Positions 43,317 to 52,519 of a stretch of 64,000 bases of DNA are shown here, piece after piece. This stretch comes from Oligoflexia bacterium. Its GTDB lineage: Bacteria; Bdellovibrionota_C; UBA2361; JBGSMV01. The stretch lies in contig JAIBBU010000003.1 in assembly GCA_019694515.1 (NCBI GenBank), positions 1-64,000 on the forward strand. The letters are read 5' to 3'. The notes beneath the pieces are model-generated. The model was given only the letters and a program-made list of their open reading frames with translations. It did not search any database and was not told the origin of the DNA. How positions within the stretch are numbered: the first letter of the stretch is position 1; the number at the start of each line of letters is the position of its first letter. Position numbers and translations under genes: made by a program.

Positions 43317-44168
43317 ATGCAGTCGACCTTCGGCCTTTCAGGCCCGCCGCCGCGTTGGTGGGGCGGGCGCCCACGCGCAGTCACGCCCATCGATCTTACC
43401 TTTCGCACCCGCTCTAAGCTTGCAGTCAGCAGATTGCTAGGCTGGCTGTGCGTGCTGCCGCTAGGCCTCTTGATCGTGGCGATAATCCGCTATCACGCCA
43501 AGCTCAAGATCCGTAACCATGCTGAATTGCGCCGCCAATTTCTGGAGATTTGCCGGGATCAGCGTCCTCTGGTGATCTGCGCCAATCACCTCACGATCAT
43601 GGATTCGGTGGTTTTACATTGGGCCCTCGCCTCGATGCCGCGCTATTTTTGGAATTATCGCCTCTTTAGCTGGAACGTCCCGGCGGTGGAGAATGCAACC
43701 AAATATTTGAGCTGGCGTATTATTACAGCGCTGTCCAAGTGCCTCGCAATCGATCGGGCGGGGAACGCAGAGCATCACGATGATATGCTTCAACAGATTA
43801 GTTTTCTAGTCAGCCGCGGCGAACTGGTAACTATCTTTCCGGAAGGAACACGTAGCCGTACTGGCAGAGTAGAGGTTGAGACCGGCACCTATGGTATTGG
43901 CAAGATTGTGCGAAGTATTCCCGGCTGCCGGGTGCTATGCATCTATATGCGCGGCGATGGCCAGTTTGCATATTCGACCTTCCCCAGACTTAATGAAACC
44001 TTCACGATTAAACTTAAGACGATCGAACCCATTAGCAGCCATCGCGGACTGCGTGCGGTCAGAGATTGCGCGCAGCAAGTTATGCTGACTATCGGACAGA
44101 TGGAGCAGGAGTATTTCCTCGCGCACCCAGAGTTCAGCCCGGCATTTGCTACAGCCGTCGGCGCATAG
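43317..44168 (+). CDS. 1-acyl-sn-glycerol-3-phosphate acyltransferase-like (PlsC family)
   Basis: 283 residues. A membrane segment near residues 38-58 (LLGWLCVLPLGLLIVAIIRY). Acyltransferase motifs: NHLTIMD (HxxxxD) and FPEGTRSRTG. Family members transfer acyl from ACP or CoA to a lysophospholipid or other acceptor. It lies 10 bp after the ACP gene, so it probably hands the cluster's special acyl chain to a lipid. The acceptor is not known. Confidence 0.87.
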   Translation: MQSTFGLSGPPPRWWGGRPRAVTPIDLTFRTRSKLAVSRLLGWLCVLPLGLLIVAIIRYHAKLKIRNHAELRRQFLEICRDQRPLVICANHLTIMDSVVLHWALASMPRYFWNYRLFSWNVPAVENATKYLSWRIITALSKCLAIDRAGNAEHHDDMLQQISFLVSRGELVTIFPEGTRSRTGRVEVETGTYGIGKIVRSIPGCRVLCIYMRGDGQFAYSTFPRLNETFTIKLKTIEPISSHRGLRAVRDCAQQVMLTIGQMEQEYFLAHPEFSPAFATAVGA

Positions 44169-44175
44169 GCTCTGC

Positions 44176-44790
44176 ATGGCTGATTCAGATAGACCACTGG
44201 GAATCGGCAACGACATTGTCGATCTAGCCCAGCAGGGGCAGCCACATCATCCCAGATTTATGGATCGGATCTTGTGCGGGATGGAGCGCGAGCAGCTGCA
44301 AACGGCTGCCGATCTGTGGATTTTTTGGGCTGCCAAGGAGGCAGCCTATAAAGCTCTTTCGCAGCTTCGGCCCCACATACCTTTCGAGCCGGCGCAATTT
44401 CAGTTTGATCTAACGGCGCATGTTGTGCGCTGGCAGGAGCTGATTCTGCCCTGTCGGATCGACCGTTCGCAGGATTATGTTCATGTGATCTGTGCGAGCG
44501 CGGCCGAAGGGCTCGACAGGTCTGTATTGATCAGCGGTATGCAGCGCTGTCCCGGCCTGACTCCGAAGGAGGCATCTCGCGCAGTGCGCGAAGCGCTGTT
44601 GGGGTCGCTGGCGCAAAAACTTGGAATTGGAATTAAGGCATTAAGCATCGCAGCGGCCGAAGTTGGCGGGCCCCGATATCCACAAGTAACGAGGAATGGG
44701 CTGGCTTTGACCCTACCGCTGTCTCTTAGCCACGACGGTGATTATTTCGCTTGGTGCTATGTGCTGAGCACTGCGTCGGTCGTCTCGTGA
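44176..44790 (+). CDS. 4'-phosphopantetheinyl transferase (AcpS-like)
   Basis: About 204 residues. AcpS signatures GIGNDIVDLAQ and FWAAKEAAYKALSQ. It attaches the phosphopantetheine arm to the operon's ACP. ATG 44176 is preferred, 7 bp after the acyltransferase stop; a longer frame to 44146 overlaps it. It is longer than E. coli AcpS (126), closer to a fused or Sfp-like form. It is the last gene of the block and converges on the gene at 44794 with 3 bp between stops. Confidence 0.85.
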   Translation: MADSDRPLGIGNDIVDLAQQGQPHHPRFMDRILCGMEREQLQTAADLWIFWAAKEAAYKALSQLRPHIPFEPAQFQFDLTAHVVRWQELILPCRIDRSQDYVHVICASAAEGLDRSVLISGMQRCPGLTPKEASRAVREALLGSLAQKLGIGIKALSIAAAEVGGPRYPQVTRNGLALTLPLSLSHDGDYFAWCYVLSTASVVS

Positions 44791-44793
44791 AGT

Positions 44794-45954
44794 TTAGGAA
44801 AGCGAGGCTAGTAACCCCGCGCTTCTAAAGCTATTGATGCAGCTCTCAAGTGACTGGACCGCAGCGGCTTTAGTCTCCTTAATCATTTGAACCTGTGGTG
44901 CAGTGAGGCGCTCGCGTTCGACCGCAGCGATGATATTTTGAGCCCCCTGTCCATACACGGGGTCATTCAAGATCGTCTTTGCTTCAGCCACCGCCGCATC
45001 AAAGTCCTCGAGCCGGAAATGTATCGCGGCCATGAACAGGCGAAGGCGGGTCATGTTTGGGCAGGTGCGGTCTCCCTTGTGCAGTAAACGGAGTGATTCT
45101 TGATCATGCCCCCGATACATGGCTTCCTCCGCAGCATGCAGGAATACCTCGGCCCGGGTAATGGAGAGCGCCCTTTCATTGCTGCGTAAAGTTTGAACAA
45201 AGGAGAGAATGCGGGGATCACGGTTCTCGACGAGGTTCCCGTCCTCCAAAATATGGGAGGCAAACGAGGTCAGGGGTGTTTGTGGCACATCGTCTGCAAG
45301 GTGGTTGTCCTGACTCGCCTCGGGACTGCTAATAAGCCGTTCTTCAGAACCCCACAGCGTGTGCTTGTAGTCGTGCTGCTGGTGTAGGCAGATGTCGGGT
45401 GAGCGTATGTCAATCACCGGTACGCTGTGCCGCGCGGCATCATGGAGCAACCAGCGCGGGGCGGCTCGATGTCCAACCACAAAGCCGGGCATGGCGGCCC
45501 AGATACCCTTTGTAAAAGCAAAGAAATCTAAGCGGTGAATATCGGGAGGAGTTGGGTCAGCATCTAGAATCCCAGCAGGAATTTCCTTCCGGCAGCTGTA
45601 CATTACGAATTGGGGGAAGCGCGCCTGTGCGGTTGCAAGCGCGGTTAGGAGTCCTGGCTTCAAGATGGCGTCACTTGCGCAATACACCACGATCGGACCC
45701 GCGGCGGCCGCCTCGGCCTCACCCACGATGTAATCTAGATAAGGGGTGTCGAAGTCATTTCTTAATATATGGGGGGTATATTTTGCGCCGTATTCCTCGG
45801 CGACCTCGTCGACACCGAGTTCGTTGCCGAAGAGGTGGATCTGCGGTCGGGGCGACAGATTGACCCAGCTGGCTAATGCCGCTCTCTGTATAACGCCGTT
45901 AAGACCAACGAAGTTGCGCGGACACGAAAATATGGTGAGGGCGCTACTCGACAT
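44794..45954 (-). CDS. GT-A-like glycosyltransferase, paralogue of the 36178 product
   Basis: About 386 residues from ATG 45954; the open frame to 46311 runs through the divergent gene and is not protein-like. The N-terminus TIFSCPRNFVGLNGVIQRAALASWVNLSPRPQIHLFGNELGV matches LFALPKPMHGRNAIIQRNSIQSWTLLTPRPEILLFGKDEGV in the 36178 product. Shared features are a D-containing YCASDAILKPG, HRLDFFAFTKGIWAAMPGF and a C-terminal TPR-like region. It probably acts on the cell surface or flagellin; substrate unknown. Confidence 0.72.
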   Translation of the reverse strand: MSSSALTIFSCPRNFVGLNGVIQRAALASWVNLSPRPQIHLFGNELGVDEVAEEYGAKYTPHILRNDFDTPYLDYIVGEAEAAAAGPIVVYCASDAILKPGLLTALATAQARFPQFVMYSCRKEIPAGILDADPTPPDIHRLDFFAFTKGIWAAMPGFVVGHRAAPRWLLHDAARHSVPVIDIRSPDICLHQQHDYKHTLWGSEERLISSPEASQDNHLADDVPQTPLTSFASHILEDGNLVENRDPRILSFVQTLRSNERALSITRAEVFLHAAEEAMYRGHDQESLRLLHKGDRTCPNMTRLRLFMAAIHFRLEDFDAAVAEAKTILNDPVYGQGAQNIIAAVERERLTAPQVQMIKETKAAAVQSLESCINSFRSAGLLASLS

Positions 45955-46059
45955 AATAGCTTCTGATGACGGCGAGCCGGGTTTGGTTTCCAGGAGGGCT
46001 AAAAGCTGCAAACTGATGGTGGTGCTTAGCATCCAATAGGGAAGTCTAAGGATAGGCCC

Positions 46060-47073
46060 ATGACACAATCGTTTTCGCCCTATATCAGCGTAGTCGCGGC
46101 TGGCCGTAACGACGATCACGGCGGAAACCTGCGAAAACGCATGCAAATATTCGTGCGCGGGATCGCCGAACAGGCAAAACGTTTTCGTGTGCCGACCGAG
46201 CTGATCCTGGTGGAATGGAACCCGCCCGAAGATCGCCCGCGTCTGCGGGAAGCGCTCGACTGGTCTGCGGTTTCCCCTTATACCCAGGTGCGGATTATTG
46301 AGGTTCCACACACGCTACATTCAAGACTCAAGCACGCGCAGTCTTTGCCACTTTACCAAATGATTGCAAAGAATGTGGGAATTCGCCGCGCCCGCGGCGA
46401 GTATGTGCTTGCAACCAATGTCGACCTTCTTTTTTCTAATGAATTCTTCGAACTGCTTTCGCAAAGGGTACTATTGCCGAAGAAGCTTTACCGCATGCGC
46501 CGCTACGATATCGATGCCGACATTCCAGAAGCTGCCACACTTGATCAACAACTGGACTATGCGCGGCACAATATTCTGCGCTTTAACCATACGCGCGGGA
46601 GCGTCAGACTTGTTTCCGGAGAATATTTTCGCATTTTAGCCGAAGATGCCTTTATTCGACCAGAAGATCCGGACAAACCGATCCTTAGCACGAACGCCTG
46701 CGGCGATTTTCAGATGATGGCTTGGGACGACTGGGCAGCTTTATGTGGTTACCCCGAGTTTGACGCCTTCTCGATGCATATCGACACGCTGCTCGAGCAC
46801 ATGGCGCACTCGAGCGGCATCTCCGAAAAATTGCTGACTGAACCATACCGGGTCTATCACATCGAGCATGGCGGTGGTTTTACTCCGGAAGCAGCCAAGG
46901 CAGGGACGTTTGATGAGGGTGTTAAAAAACGCAGCCTAAGACAGCTCTCTGACGAGGAGGTGCCGGAGCTAGTGGCTTCCTTTAAGAAAGCGCCTAAACC
47001 GGTTAAGATCAACGACGAGTCCTGGGGATTAGCTAAGGAGCAGCTTTTCGAAACCTGCATTAGCGTAAGTTAA
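46060..47073 (+). CDS. Glycosyltransferase family 2-like
   Basis: 337 residues. GT-A motifs: YISVVAAGRNDDHGGNL at the N-terminus and ATNVDLLFSNEF (DxD-like). NVGIRRARGEYVL is typical GT2. The C-terminus has HHIEHGGG-like YRVYHIEHGGGFTPE. It is cytoplasmic. It is divergent from the paralogue GT with 105 bp between starts. It begins a plus-strand block (GT, hydrolase, dehydrogenase, methyltransferase) for surface sugar synthesis. Confidence 0.78.
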   Translation: MTQSFSPYISVVAAGRNDDHGGNLRKRMQIFVRGIAEQAKRFRVPTELILVEWNPPEDRPRLREALDWSAVSPYTQVRIIEVPHTLHSRLKHAQSLPLYQMIAKNVGIRRARGEYVLATNVDLLFSNEFFELLSQRVLLPKKLYRMRRYDIDADIPEAATLDQQLDYARHNILRFNHTRGSVRLVSGEYFRILAEDAFIRPEDPDKPILSTNACGDFQMMAWDDWAALCGYPEFDAFSMHIDTLLEHMAHSSGISEKLLTEPYRVYHIEHGGGFTPEAAKAGTFDEGVKKRSLRQLSDEEVPELVASFKKAPKPVKINDESWGLAKEQLFETCISVS

Positions 47074-47095
47074 ACCGCTGACAGAAAGTATCACA

Positions 47096-47824
47096 ATGAA
47101 AAATCCGCCTGTGATCGGCATTCCTTGTGCGATCGTGGCTGAGTCCGCAACATCAAAGGCCTACTGCGGCGTTAAACGAACCTATATCGCTGCGATACTA
47201 TCGGCGGGCGGAATCCCGCTTCCGATTTCATGCGGTCTCTCAGAGCCGGACGTCCGGAAAATTTATCGGCAGTGTGATGGGCTTCTGTTTGCTGGTGGTG
47301 GCGATATTGATCCGCAGCATTACGGTCAGGATAATTCCAAAGGATTATCGCGAGGCATCTCGCCTGAGCGAGATGCGCTAGAGCTTACGCTAGCCCGATT
47401 TTGCATCGCTGATCAGAAGCCGCTCTTGGGAATATGCCGGGGTGCGCAGCTCCTGAATATAGTTCTGGGAGGCACCTTAATTCAGGATTTACCGGAGCGG
47501 CTTGGCAACGTGGTCAACCATCGGCCAGGTTACGGGGATTCCGACACAGCGCATGCAATCAGCGTTGAATCTGATACGCGGTTGCGGCGCATTCTTGCCA
47601 AGCAGGATTGGCAGGTGAATTCCAGACATCATCAGGGCCTCGATCGACTCGGGGAAGGCGTGATGGTGAGTGCGCGCTCGGAAAAGGATGGAGTAATCGA
47701 AGCGATCGAATGCGCTGGATGGTTCTGTGTCGGCGTGCAATGGCACCCTGAAGACCTGTGTGCGGTGGACCCGTGTTGGGAAGCGCTCTTCAGATCCTTT
47801 ATAACGGCCTGTTCGTCTCAATAA
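47096..47824 (+). CDS. Class I glutamine-amidotransferase-like peptidase C26 family protein
   Basis: 242 residues. Nucleophile Cys in GICRGAQLLNI, His in VQWHPED and the second part SRHHQGLDRL. This matches gamma-glutamyl-GABA hydrolase/PuuD-like proteins. In a sugar cluster it could provide ammonia or cut a gamma-Glu bond; the PuuD link to putrescine catabolism is another possibility given the spe operon. ATG 47096, 22 bp after the GT. Confidence 0.85.
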   Translation: MKNPPVIGIPCAIVAESATSKAYCGVKRTYIAAILSAGGIPLPISCGLSEPDVRKIYRQCDGLLFAGGGDIDPQHYGQDNSKGLSRGISPERDALELTLARFCIADQKPLLGICRGAQLLNIVLGGTLIQDLPERLGNVVNHRPGYGDSDTAHAISVESDTRLRRILAKQDWQVNSRHHQGLDRLGEGVMVSARSEKDGVIEAIECAGWFCVGVQWHPEDLCAVDPCWEALFRSFITACSSQ

Positions 47825-47965
47825 TCTAAGCATTTCAGCCTGTTGCGGTCATTAAATCGATCGCATCAGCGGCTTTCCGGTCCGCATCAAAATTAGGTAT
47901 TAGCGGTCCGCTTTTGACCGCAGATTTCTACACAGCAGTGCTTTATTCAAACTAGGTAATTCGAC

Positions 47966-49351
47966 ATGAGAGCTTCAGTGATCGGCCTTGGAAAGCTTGG
48001 CGCAAGCATGGCAGCAGCAATTGCAAGCCGTGGATTTCAGGTTGTAGGTGTGGATGTCCTAAAATCAAATGTCGAGGCGCTGAACAATGGTCAGGCCCCG
48101 GTGGCAGAGACGGGGCTTGCAGCCATGGTGGCTGCGCATAAGCAGCGTATTAAAGCTACTACCTCGCACCGTGAAGCGGTGTTGAACAGCGATATATCAT
48201 TTTGCATCGTTCCGACTCCCAGCGATGAGCGCGGGGCATTCAGTCTTCAATATGCATCGTGGGCCTTTAAGGAGATGGGTGCCGCGCTTCGGGAGAAGAA
48301 GGATTATCATCTGATCGTGTTGACCAGCACCGTGCTGCCGGGGTCTTGCCGGTATGGATTGATTCCGATTCTTGAGGAAGCTTCCGGCAAGAAATGTGGA
48401 AAGGATTTTGGATTCTGTTACAGCCCGGAATTTATCGCTCTGGGCAGTATCATTGAAGATTTCCTTAATCCGGATTTCACCCTGGTTGGAGAGTTTGACG
48501 AGCGCAGCGGTGCTACTCTCGAAGAGGCCTATCGTGGCATCGTGGCCAATGGTGCGCCCTGTCAGCGCATGACCCTGGAAAACGCCGAATTGGCCAAGGT
48601 CGCTCTGAATTCTTTCGTCACGATGAAGATTACATTTGCCAATGTGCTGGCCGATATCTGTGAACATCTGCCAGGAGGAGATGTGGACCGGGTCACCAAT
48701 GCGATCGGTTTGGATCAGCGCATTGGTCAGCAGTATTTGAAAGGCGGGCTCGGATTTGGAGGACCGTGCTTCCCACGTGACAACGTGGCCTTTAGATTTA
48801 TTGCGCAGGCCTTAGGGAGTGAATCCCGAATTTCACGCACTACTGTAGAGATCAACCACTCCGTAGCGGAGAAGATGATTGAGCGCCTGCGGCCCTATGC
48901 AGCCCGAAACGCTACGGTCGCGTTCTTAGGTTTGGCCTATAAACCCTTTACCCAGGTGGTCGAGGAATCTCAATCCGTCACGATTGCGGATGCCATTTCT
49001 AAGGCCGGGGCACGGGTCGTAGCATATGATCCGCTGGCCAATGAAAGCGCCCGTACGCAACTCTCCGGAACGATCGTCTTCGCACAGAGCGTTAAAGAAG
49101 CGCTGAGTGGAGCTGATGTGGTCGTGATTTCAACCGCCGACCCCGAATTCAAGGCCCTCAAGGCCTCTGATTTCAAGAACGGGAATAGAAAGGTTACGGT
49201 CATAGATTGCTGGCGACTCCTCGATCAGGAACTGACTGGCTGCAAATGGGTAGAGTACCTCCCGTTAGGGCGAGCGACGGAGTCCGACGCCTCGGTTGAT
49301 GTACTGCGTGGACTCTGGGAATCAAAGCGCCCTGATCAGCCCAATGCCTAA
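47966..49351 (+). CDS. UDP-glucose/GDP-mannose-type nucleotide-sugar 6-dehydrogenase
   Basis: 461 residues. Rossmann start SVIGLGKLGASMAAAIASRG, CIVPTPSDERGAF, ENAELAKVALNSFVTMKITFAN, and catalytic Cys in GGPCFPRDNVAF, followed by GLAYKPFTQVVEESQS. The enzyme oxidises a UDP- or GDP-sugar to a uronate in two NAD steps. The exact substrate is not clear; the lower similarity of the ending (no typical tail) leaves UDP-GlcNAc/ManNAc types open. Confidence 0.9.
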   Translation: MRASVIGLGKLGASMAAAIASRGFQVVGVDVLKSNVEALNNGQAPVAETGLAAMVAAHKQRIKATTSHREAVLNSDISFCIVPTPSDERGAFSLQYASWAFKEMGAALREKKDYHLIVLTSTVLPGSCRYGLIPILEEASGKKCGKDFGFCYSPEFIALGSIIEDFLNPDFTLVGEFDERSGATLEEAYRGIVANGAPCQRMTLENAELAKVALNSFVTMKITFANVLADICEHLPGGDVDRVTNAIGLDQRIGQQYLKGGLGFGGPCFPRDNVAFRFIAQALGSESRISRTTVEINHSVAEKMIERLRPYAARNATVAFLGLAYKPFTQVVEESQSVTIADAISKAGARVVAYDPLANESARTQLSGTIVFAQSVKEALSGADVVVISTADPEFKALKASDFKNGNRKVTVIDCWRLLDQELTGCKWVEYLPLGRATESDASVDVLRGLWESKRPDQPNA

Positions 49352-49407
49352 GTTCTGAAAATGGGCTCTTGAGCGCCTTGAACGTTCTCCACTAAACTTG
49401 GATTAGT

Positions 49408-50214
49408 GTGAATACCCCTAATTTTGAACCGGCCCCCGCGAACATTGATGCGGTTAAGTCATTTTGGGATAAGCGCCCCTGTAATATCCGTCATTCACAG
49501 GCGCAGCTCGGAACACGCGAATATTTTGATCAGGTCGAGGCCCGTAAATACTTCGTCGAGCCTCACATCCCGGGTTTTGCGCAATTCGAACGCTGGCGGG
49601 GCAAGCGTGTGCTTGAAATTGGCTGCGGCATCGGCACCGACGCCGTAAATTTTGCTCGCGCCGGCGCTGATTACACGGCCGTCGAGCTTTCGAGCGAAAG
49701 CATGAAGATCGCTCAACAACGCTTCGAGGTCTTTGGCTTGAATGGCCGCTTCATCAACGCCAATGCGGAGAGTGTTGCTACGCAGCTGCCCGGCGAAAAA
49801 TTTGACCTAGTGTATTCCTTCGGCGTAATCCACCATACTCCGCAGCCCGCGGCGGTGATTGACGGAGTAAAGCAGCTGCTTAAGCCCGATTCCGAATTTC
49901 GACTGATGCTCTACTCGCGCTACAGTTGGAAGAGCTTCATGATTGCGTTGGGATTCGATCAACCCGAAGCCCAGAGCGGCTGCCCGATTGCATTCACTTA
50001 TTCCGCGGCTGAGATTCGGCATCTTTTAAGCGGGTTTCAGATCTTGGAGCTTCGGAAGGATCATATTTTTCCGTATCTGATCTCCGAATACCGAAATTAC
50101 AATTACAAGGTGGTCCCGTGGTTTCGGTGGATGCCGCGGCCTCTGTTTCGATCGCTAGAAACGAGCTTAGGCTGGCATTCCTTGATTACGTGTCGTCTCG
50201 CTGACGCAAAGTAA
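49408..50214 (+). CDS. SAM-dependent methyltransferase
   Basis: 268 residues. Class I motifs: [19 protein letters not shown] (motif I), YTAVELSS and [16 protein letters not shown]. The C-terminus contains several Tyr/Trp, as in sugar O-methyltransferases. GTG 49408 has no strong ribosome site. It is likely to methylate a sugar or lipid of the local pathway; the target is unknown. It ends 24 bp before the convergent TadG-like gene. Confidence 0.8.
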   Translation: MNTPNFEPAPANIDAVKSFWDKRPCNIRHSQAQLGTREYFDQVEARKYFVEPHIPGFAQFERWRGKRVLEIGCGIGTDAVNFARAGADYTAVELSSESMKIAQQRFEVFGLNGRFINANAESVATQLPGEKFDLVYSFGVIHHTPQPAAVIDGVKQLLKPDSEFRLMLYSRYSWKSFMIALGFDQPEAQSGCPIAFTYSAAEIRHLLSGFQILELRKDHIFPYLISEYRNYNYKVVPWFRWMPRPLFRSLETSLGWHSLITCRLADAK

Positions 50215-50238
50215 CGCTCGACCGCGTAGAGATCCTGA

Positions 50239-51942
50239 CTAATGGATGGCACCACGAATGATCCGGGCCAGCGAGGTTAATCCTTGCACCGCCTGGTTGC
50301 CGGTATTAACTGAAAGGAATTTTCCGCGCGGCTGATTCACAATCGCGCGTCCGGATTGCACGCAGGGGAAATCCCAAAAATAGTCATCATTCGCGGGGCT
50401 GGGGCTCGGCAGATATTCTGGATTTAAAAGCTTGGGCTGATCATTGGCTAGGCGGGCCATGAAGAAAGGTTTAATGCCCCGGCCGGTCGACAGCGGAACA
50501 CCTCCGGTATAGTTTGCTCCGAAACCATCCGGCGCCTGAAAGGGAGAGTAATGATTGGCGGGATAATTGCCCATAATCACCGAGTCATCCTTCTGACCCA
50601 AGCCAAAGGTAAAGATTGCGATGCCCTCACTGCGTGCACGGTCGGCTTCTAGAATTGCATCGATCATTCCACGGCGTCGCCATCTTTCGGTTCTGTTGCT
50701 CTGGAATTGCGGGTTTTGGTAACAGTTGCCAGTTCCACACAGATGGATCGGATTGAGAGGAGGTTCGCCTGCCAGCATTTGACGCTGTGGATTAGTCAGG
50801 TCATCGCAGAGCCCCCCAAGCGCTCCATCGAGATGAAAATCGCGCATCACGGGGCTGGCTGGATCAAATGTTGCCATGGGTGGCACCGAATCTTCCAGCG
50901 AACCTGTGACCAAGTTGTCTGGATCCCAATTGTAAGCTGGGAAAGACGCGGTAATCATGACCAGCGCATCAATCGTTGGCGCGCCGCCTTCAGTCCTTGC
51001 CCGTGTGTATGCCGCTCTGGCCCGATAAAACCCCGCGGCGGGATTCGTAGCTGTGTACCAGCCTGGGACGGAAGACCCGCCCCGTGAGTAGTTAAAGGAG
51101 TTGCTAATGCCATCAATAGCGGCCCGTAGATCCTGGCGCTCCCTGGAGTCTTCCGCCGGGATTGCTCCCTTTGCCCCCAGGGTAATAAAGGCCCGATCGC
51201 AATGCTCGGTAGCGCCTTCTGGGCAGGGGAACACGATTCGCGCATCATTCAAGAAATTATTAAGTTTATCAGCGGAGTTGGTGTCATCATTCTCATTCTG
51301 GCCGACCCCGACAATTAAGACCTGGTCCAGGGGCAGCAGCCGATCGATGAAGGCCTTGGCTGCTTCCTTAGCGGCGCACAAACGCGGCGTAGAGCTGCCG
51401 CTACAGGCGGTGGGCAAATCGGCCAGTTGGGTCGTCATAGCGGTGTCTTGATCGATCATCAATGCCACCCGCACGCTCGGAACGTAAGCTTTGGACTCTA
51501 CCCTGACGATGGTGTGTTCAGGTACAAAGGCCAACGACCCGCCAAAAACAGTTCGATGGAAGCTGGCCAGGGCAATCGTCACCGCTTCGCCGCTCGATGC
51601 CACAGAAATTCGATGAGAATCGTCGGACTCCTCGCCCTCGAACATCCGCGCAATCTCTGCTGCTTCGAAATTCAGATTCTCCAGATTATGGCGCATCAAA
51701 TCGATTGCATAGGACGCAACCCGTTCATGCTCCAGATCGGGCTGCAGGGCCAAAAGCCGGGCCGCTGCGAGCGAAGCGGTATCTGCCGCGCTTTGCAGCG
51801 CTGTATGAGCGCGATAAATACTCCCGACATTGATCGCCAAGCCGAAGATCACCAGCAGGGAGACCAGAGTTAAAGCCACAATTATGACCACAACCCCCGC
51901 TTGTTTCGGCTGTGCACAAGTTTTAGGCGGCGTTAACCACAT
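50239..51942 (-). CDS. TadG-like protein with extracellular vWA-like region
   Basis: About 567 residues from ATG 51942 (AGGAG 7 bp upstream; a longer frame to 52215 overlaps another gene). Residues 13-35 form one membrane segment (QAGVVVIIVALTLVSLLVIFGLAINVGS), followed by YRAHTALQSAADTASLAAARLLA, the TadG/pilus-assembly N-terminal signature. The periplasmic part has an altered vWA-like segment (VRVALMIDQDTAM instead of DxSxS). It is probably part of a Tad-type surface system. It overlaps the upstream TadE-like gene by 20 bp. Confidence 0.82.
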   Translation of the reverse strand: MWLTPPKTCAQPKQAGVVVIIVALTLVSLLVIFGLAINVGSIYRAHTALQSAADTASLAAARLLALQPDLEHERVASYAIDLMRHNLENLNFEAAEIARMFEGEESDDSHRISVASSGEAVTIALASFHRTVFGGSLAFVPEHTIVRVESKAYVPSVRVALMIDQDTAMTTQLADLPTACSGSSTPRLCAAKEAAKAFIDRLLPLDQVLIVGVGQNENDDTNSADKLNNFLNDARIVFPCPEGATEHCDRAFITLGAKGAIPAEDSRERQDLRAAIDGISNSFNYSRGGSSVPGWYTATNPAAGFYRARAAYTRARTEGGAPTIDALVMITASFPAYNWDPDNLVTGSLEDSVPPMATFDPASPVMRDFHLDGALGGLCDDLTNPQRQMLAGEPPLNPIHLCGTGNCYQNPQFQSNRTERWRRRGMIDAILEADRARSEGIAIFTFGLGQKDDSVIMGNYPANHYSPFQAPDGFGANYTGGVPLSTGRGIKPFFMARLANDQPKLLNPEYLPSPSPANDDYFWDFPCVQSGRAIVNQPRGKFLSVNTGNQAVQGLTSLARIIRGAIH

Positions 51943-52519
51943 AGATAGGCTCCTGTGAGGTTCCAACAAAACTGAAAAGAGCGGGCAGCAGAGGATGAAA
52001 TTCCGCGAAGACTTCGGCATAGAAGAGCGTTTCATGGTGCAGCAGCAAGAGCGCATGCGATGAAGCAGCTGGTCCGTCGGCGATATCGTCGGGAAGGTTG
52101 TCCGGCAAGAAGAAATCTGTTCCCAGCCGGGTAGGGGCGCCGCCGGGCACGAGTGCCAAGCGCTGCGTGTGAAACGGTGAGGATGGCTGGGTCGTTGGAT
52201 TCCAGCGATAAACACTCACAGTGCTCTGCACCCCGGAGCCTGCGTACTCGGTCATGATGGACTGCTCGATATTAGCTTCGATACATGCGGTCATCTCCGC
52301 GGGCTCCGTGAGTAATCCGCATTCCATCAGCGCGGATGAAGCGAGCTCGCGAGCCAACTTACCAGCCTCTAGGTGTAGCAAGGTATACCGGCCAAATTCA
52401 ATCCCGGAGTAAACGAGAGTTAATAGGAAGGGGAGCAGAATCGCTAGCTCAATCATAGTGCTTCCACGATTGAGCTTATCTGCTGGGAATCTGTCCTCTG
52501 AATTTAAGTGCTGCAGCAA
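51923..52519 (-). CDS. TadE-like pilus pseudopilin
   Basis: 198 residues. RGSTMIELAILLPFLLTLVYSGIEFGRYTLL is the TadE-like motif: a short basic head, a Glu and a hydrophobic helix. Start TTG 52519 has GGAAAG upstream; an internal ATG at 52456 is less likely as it would lose the basic head. The mature part is extracytoplasmic. It overlaps both neighbours, so it belongs to one operon with the second TadE-like and TadG-like proteins. Confidence 0.75.
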   Translation of the reverse strand: MLQHLNSEDRFPADKLNRGSTMIELAILLPFLLTLVYSGIEFGRYTLLHLEAGKLARELASSALMECGLLTEPAEMTACIEANIEQSIMTEYAGSGVQSTVSVYRWNPTTQPSSPFHTQRLALVPGGAPTRLGTDFFLPDNLPDDIADGPAASSHALLLLHHETLFYAEVFAEFHPLLPALFSFVGTSQEPIYVVNAA

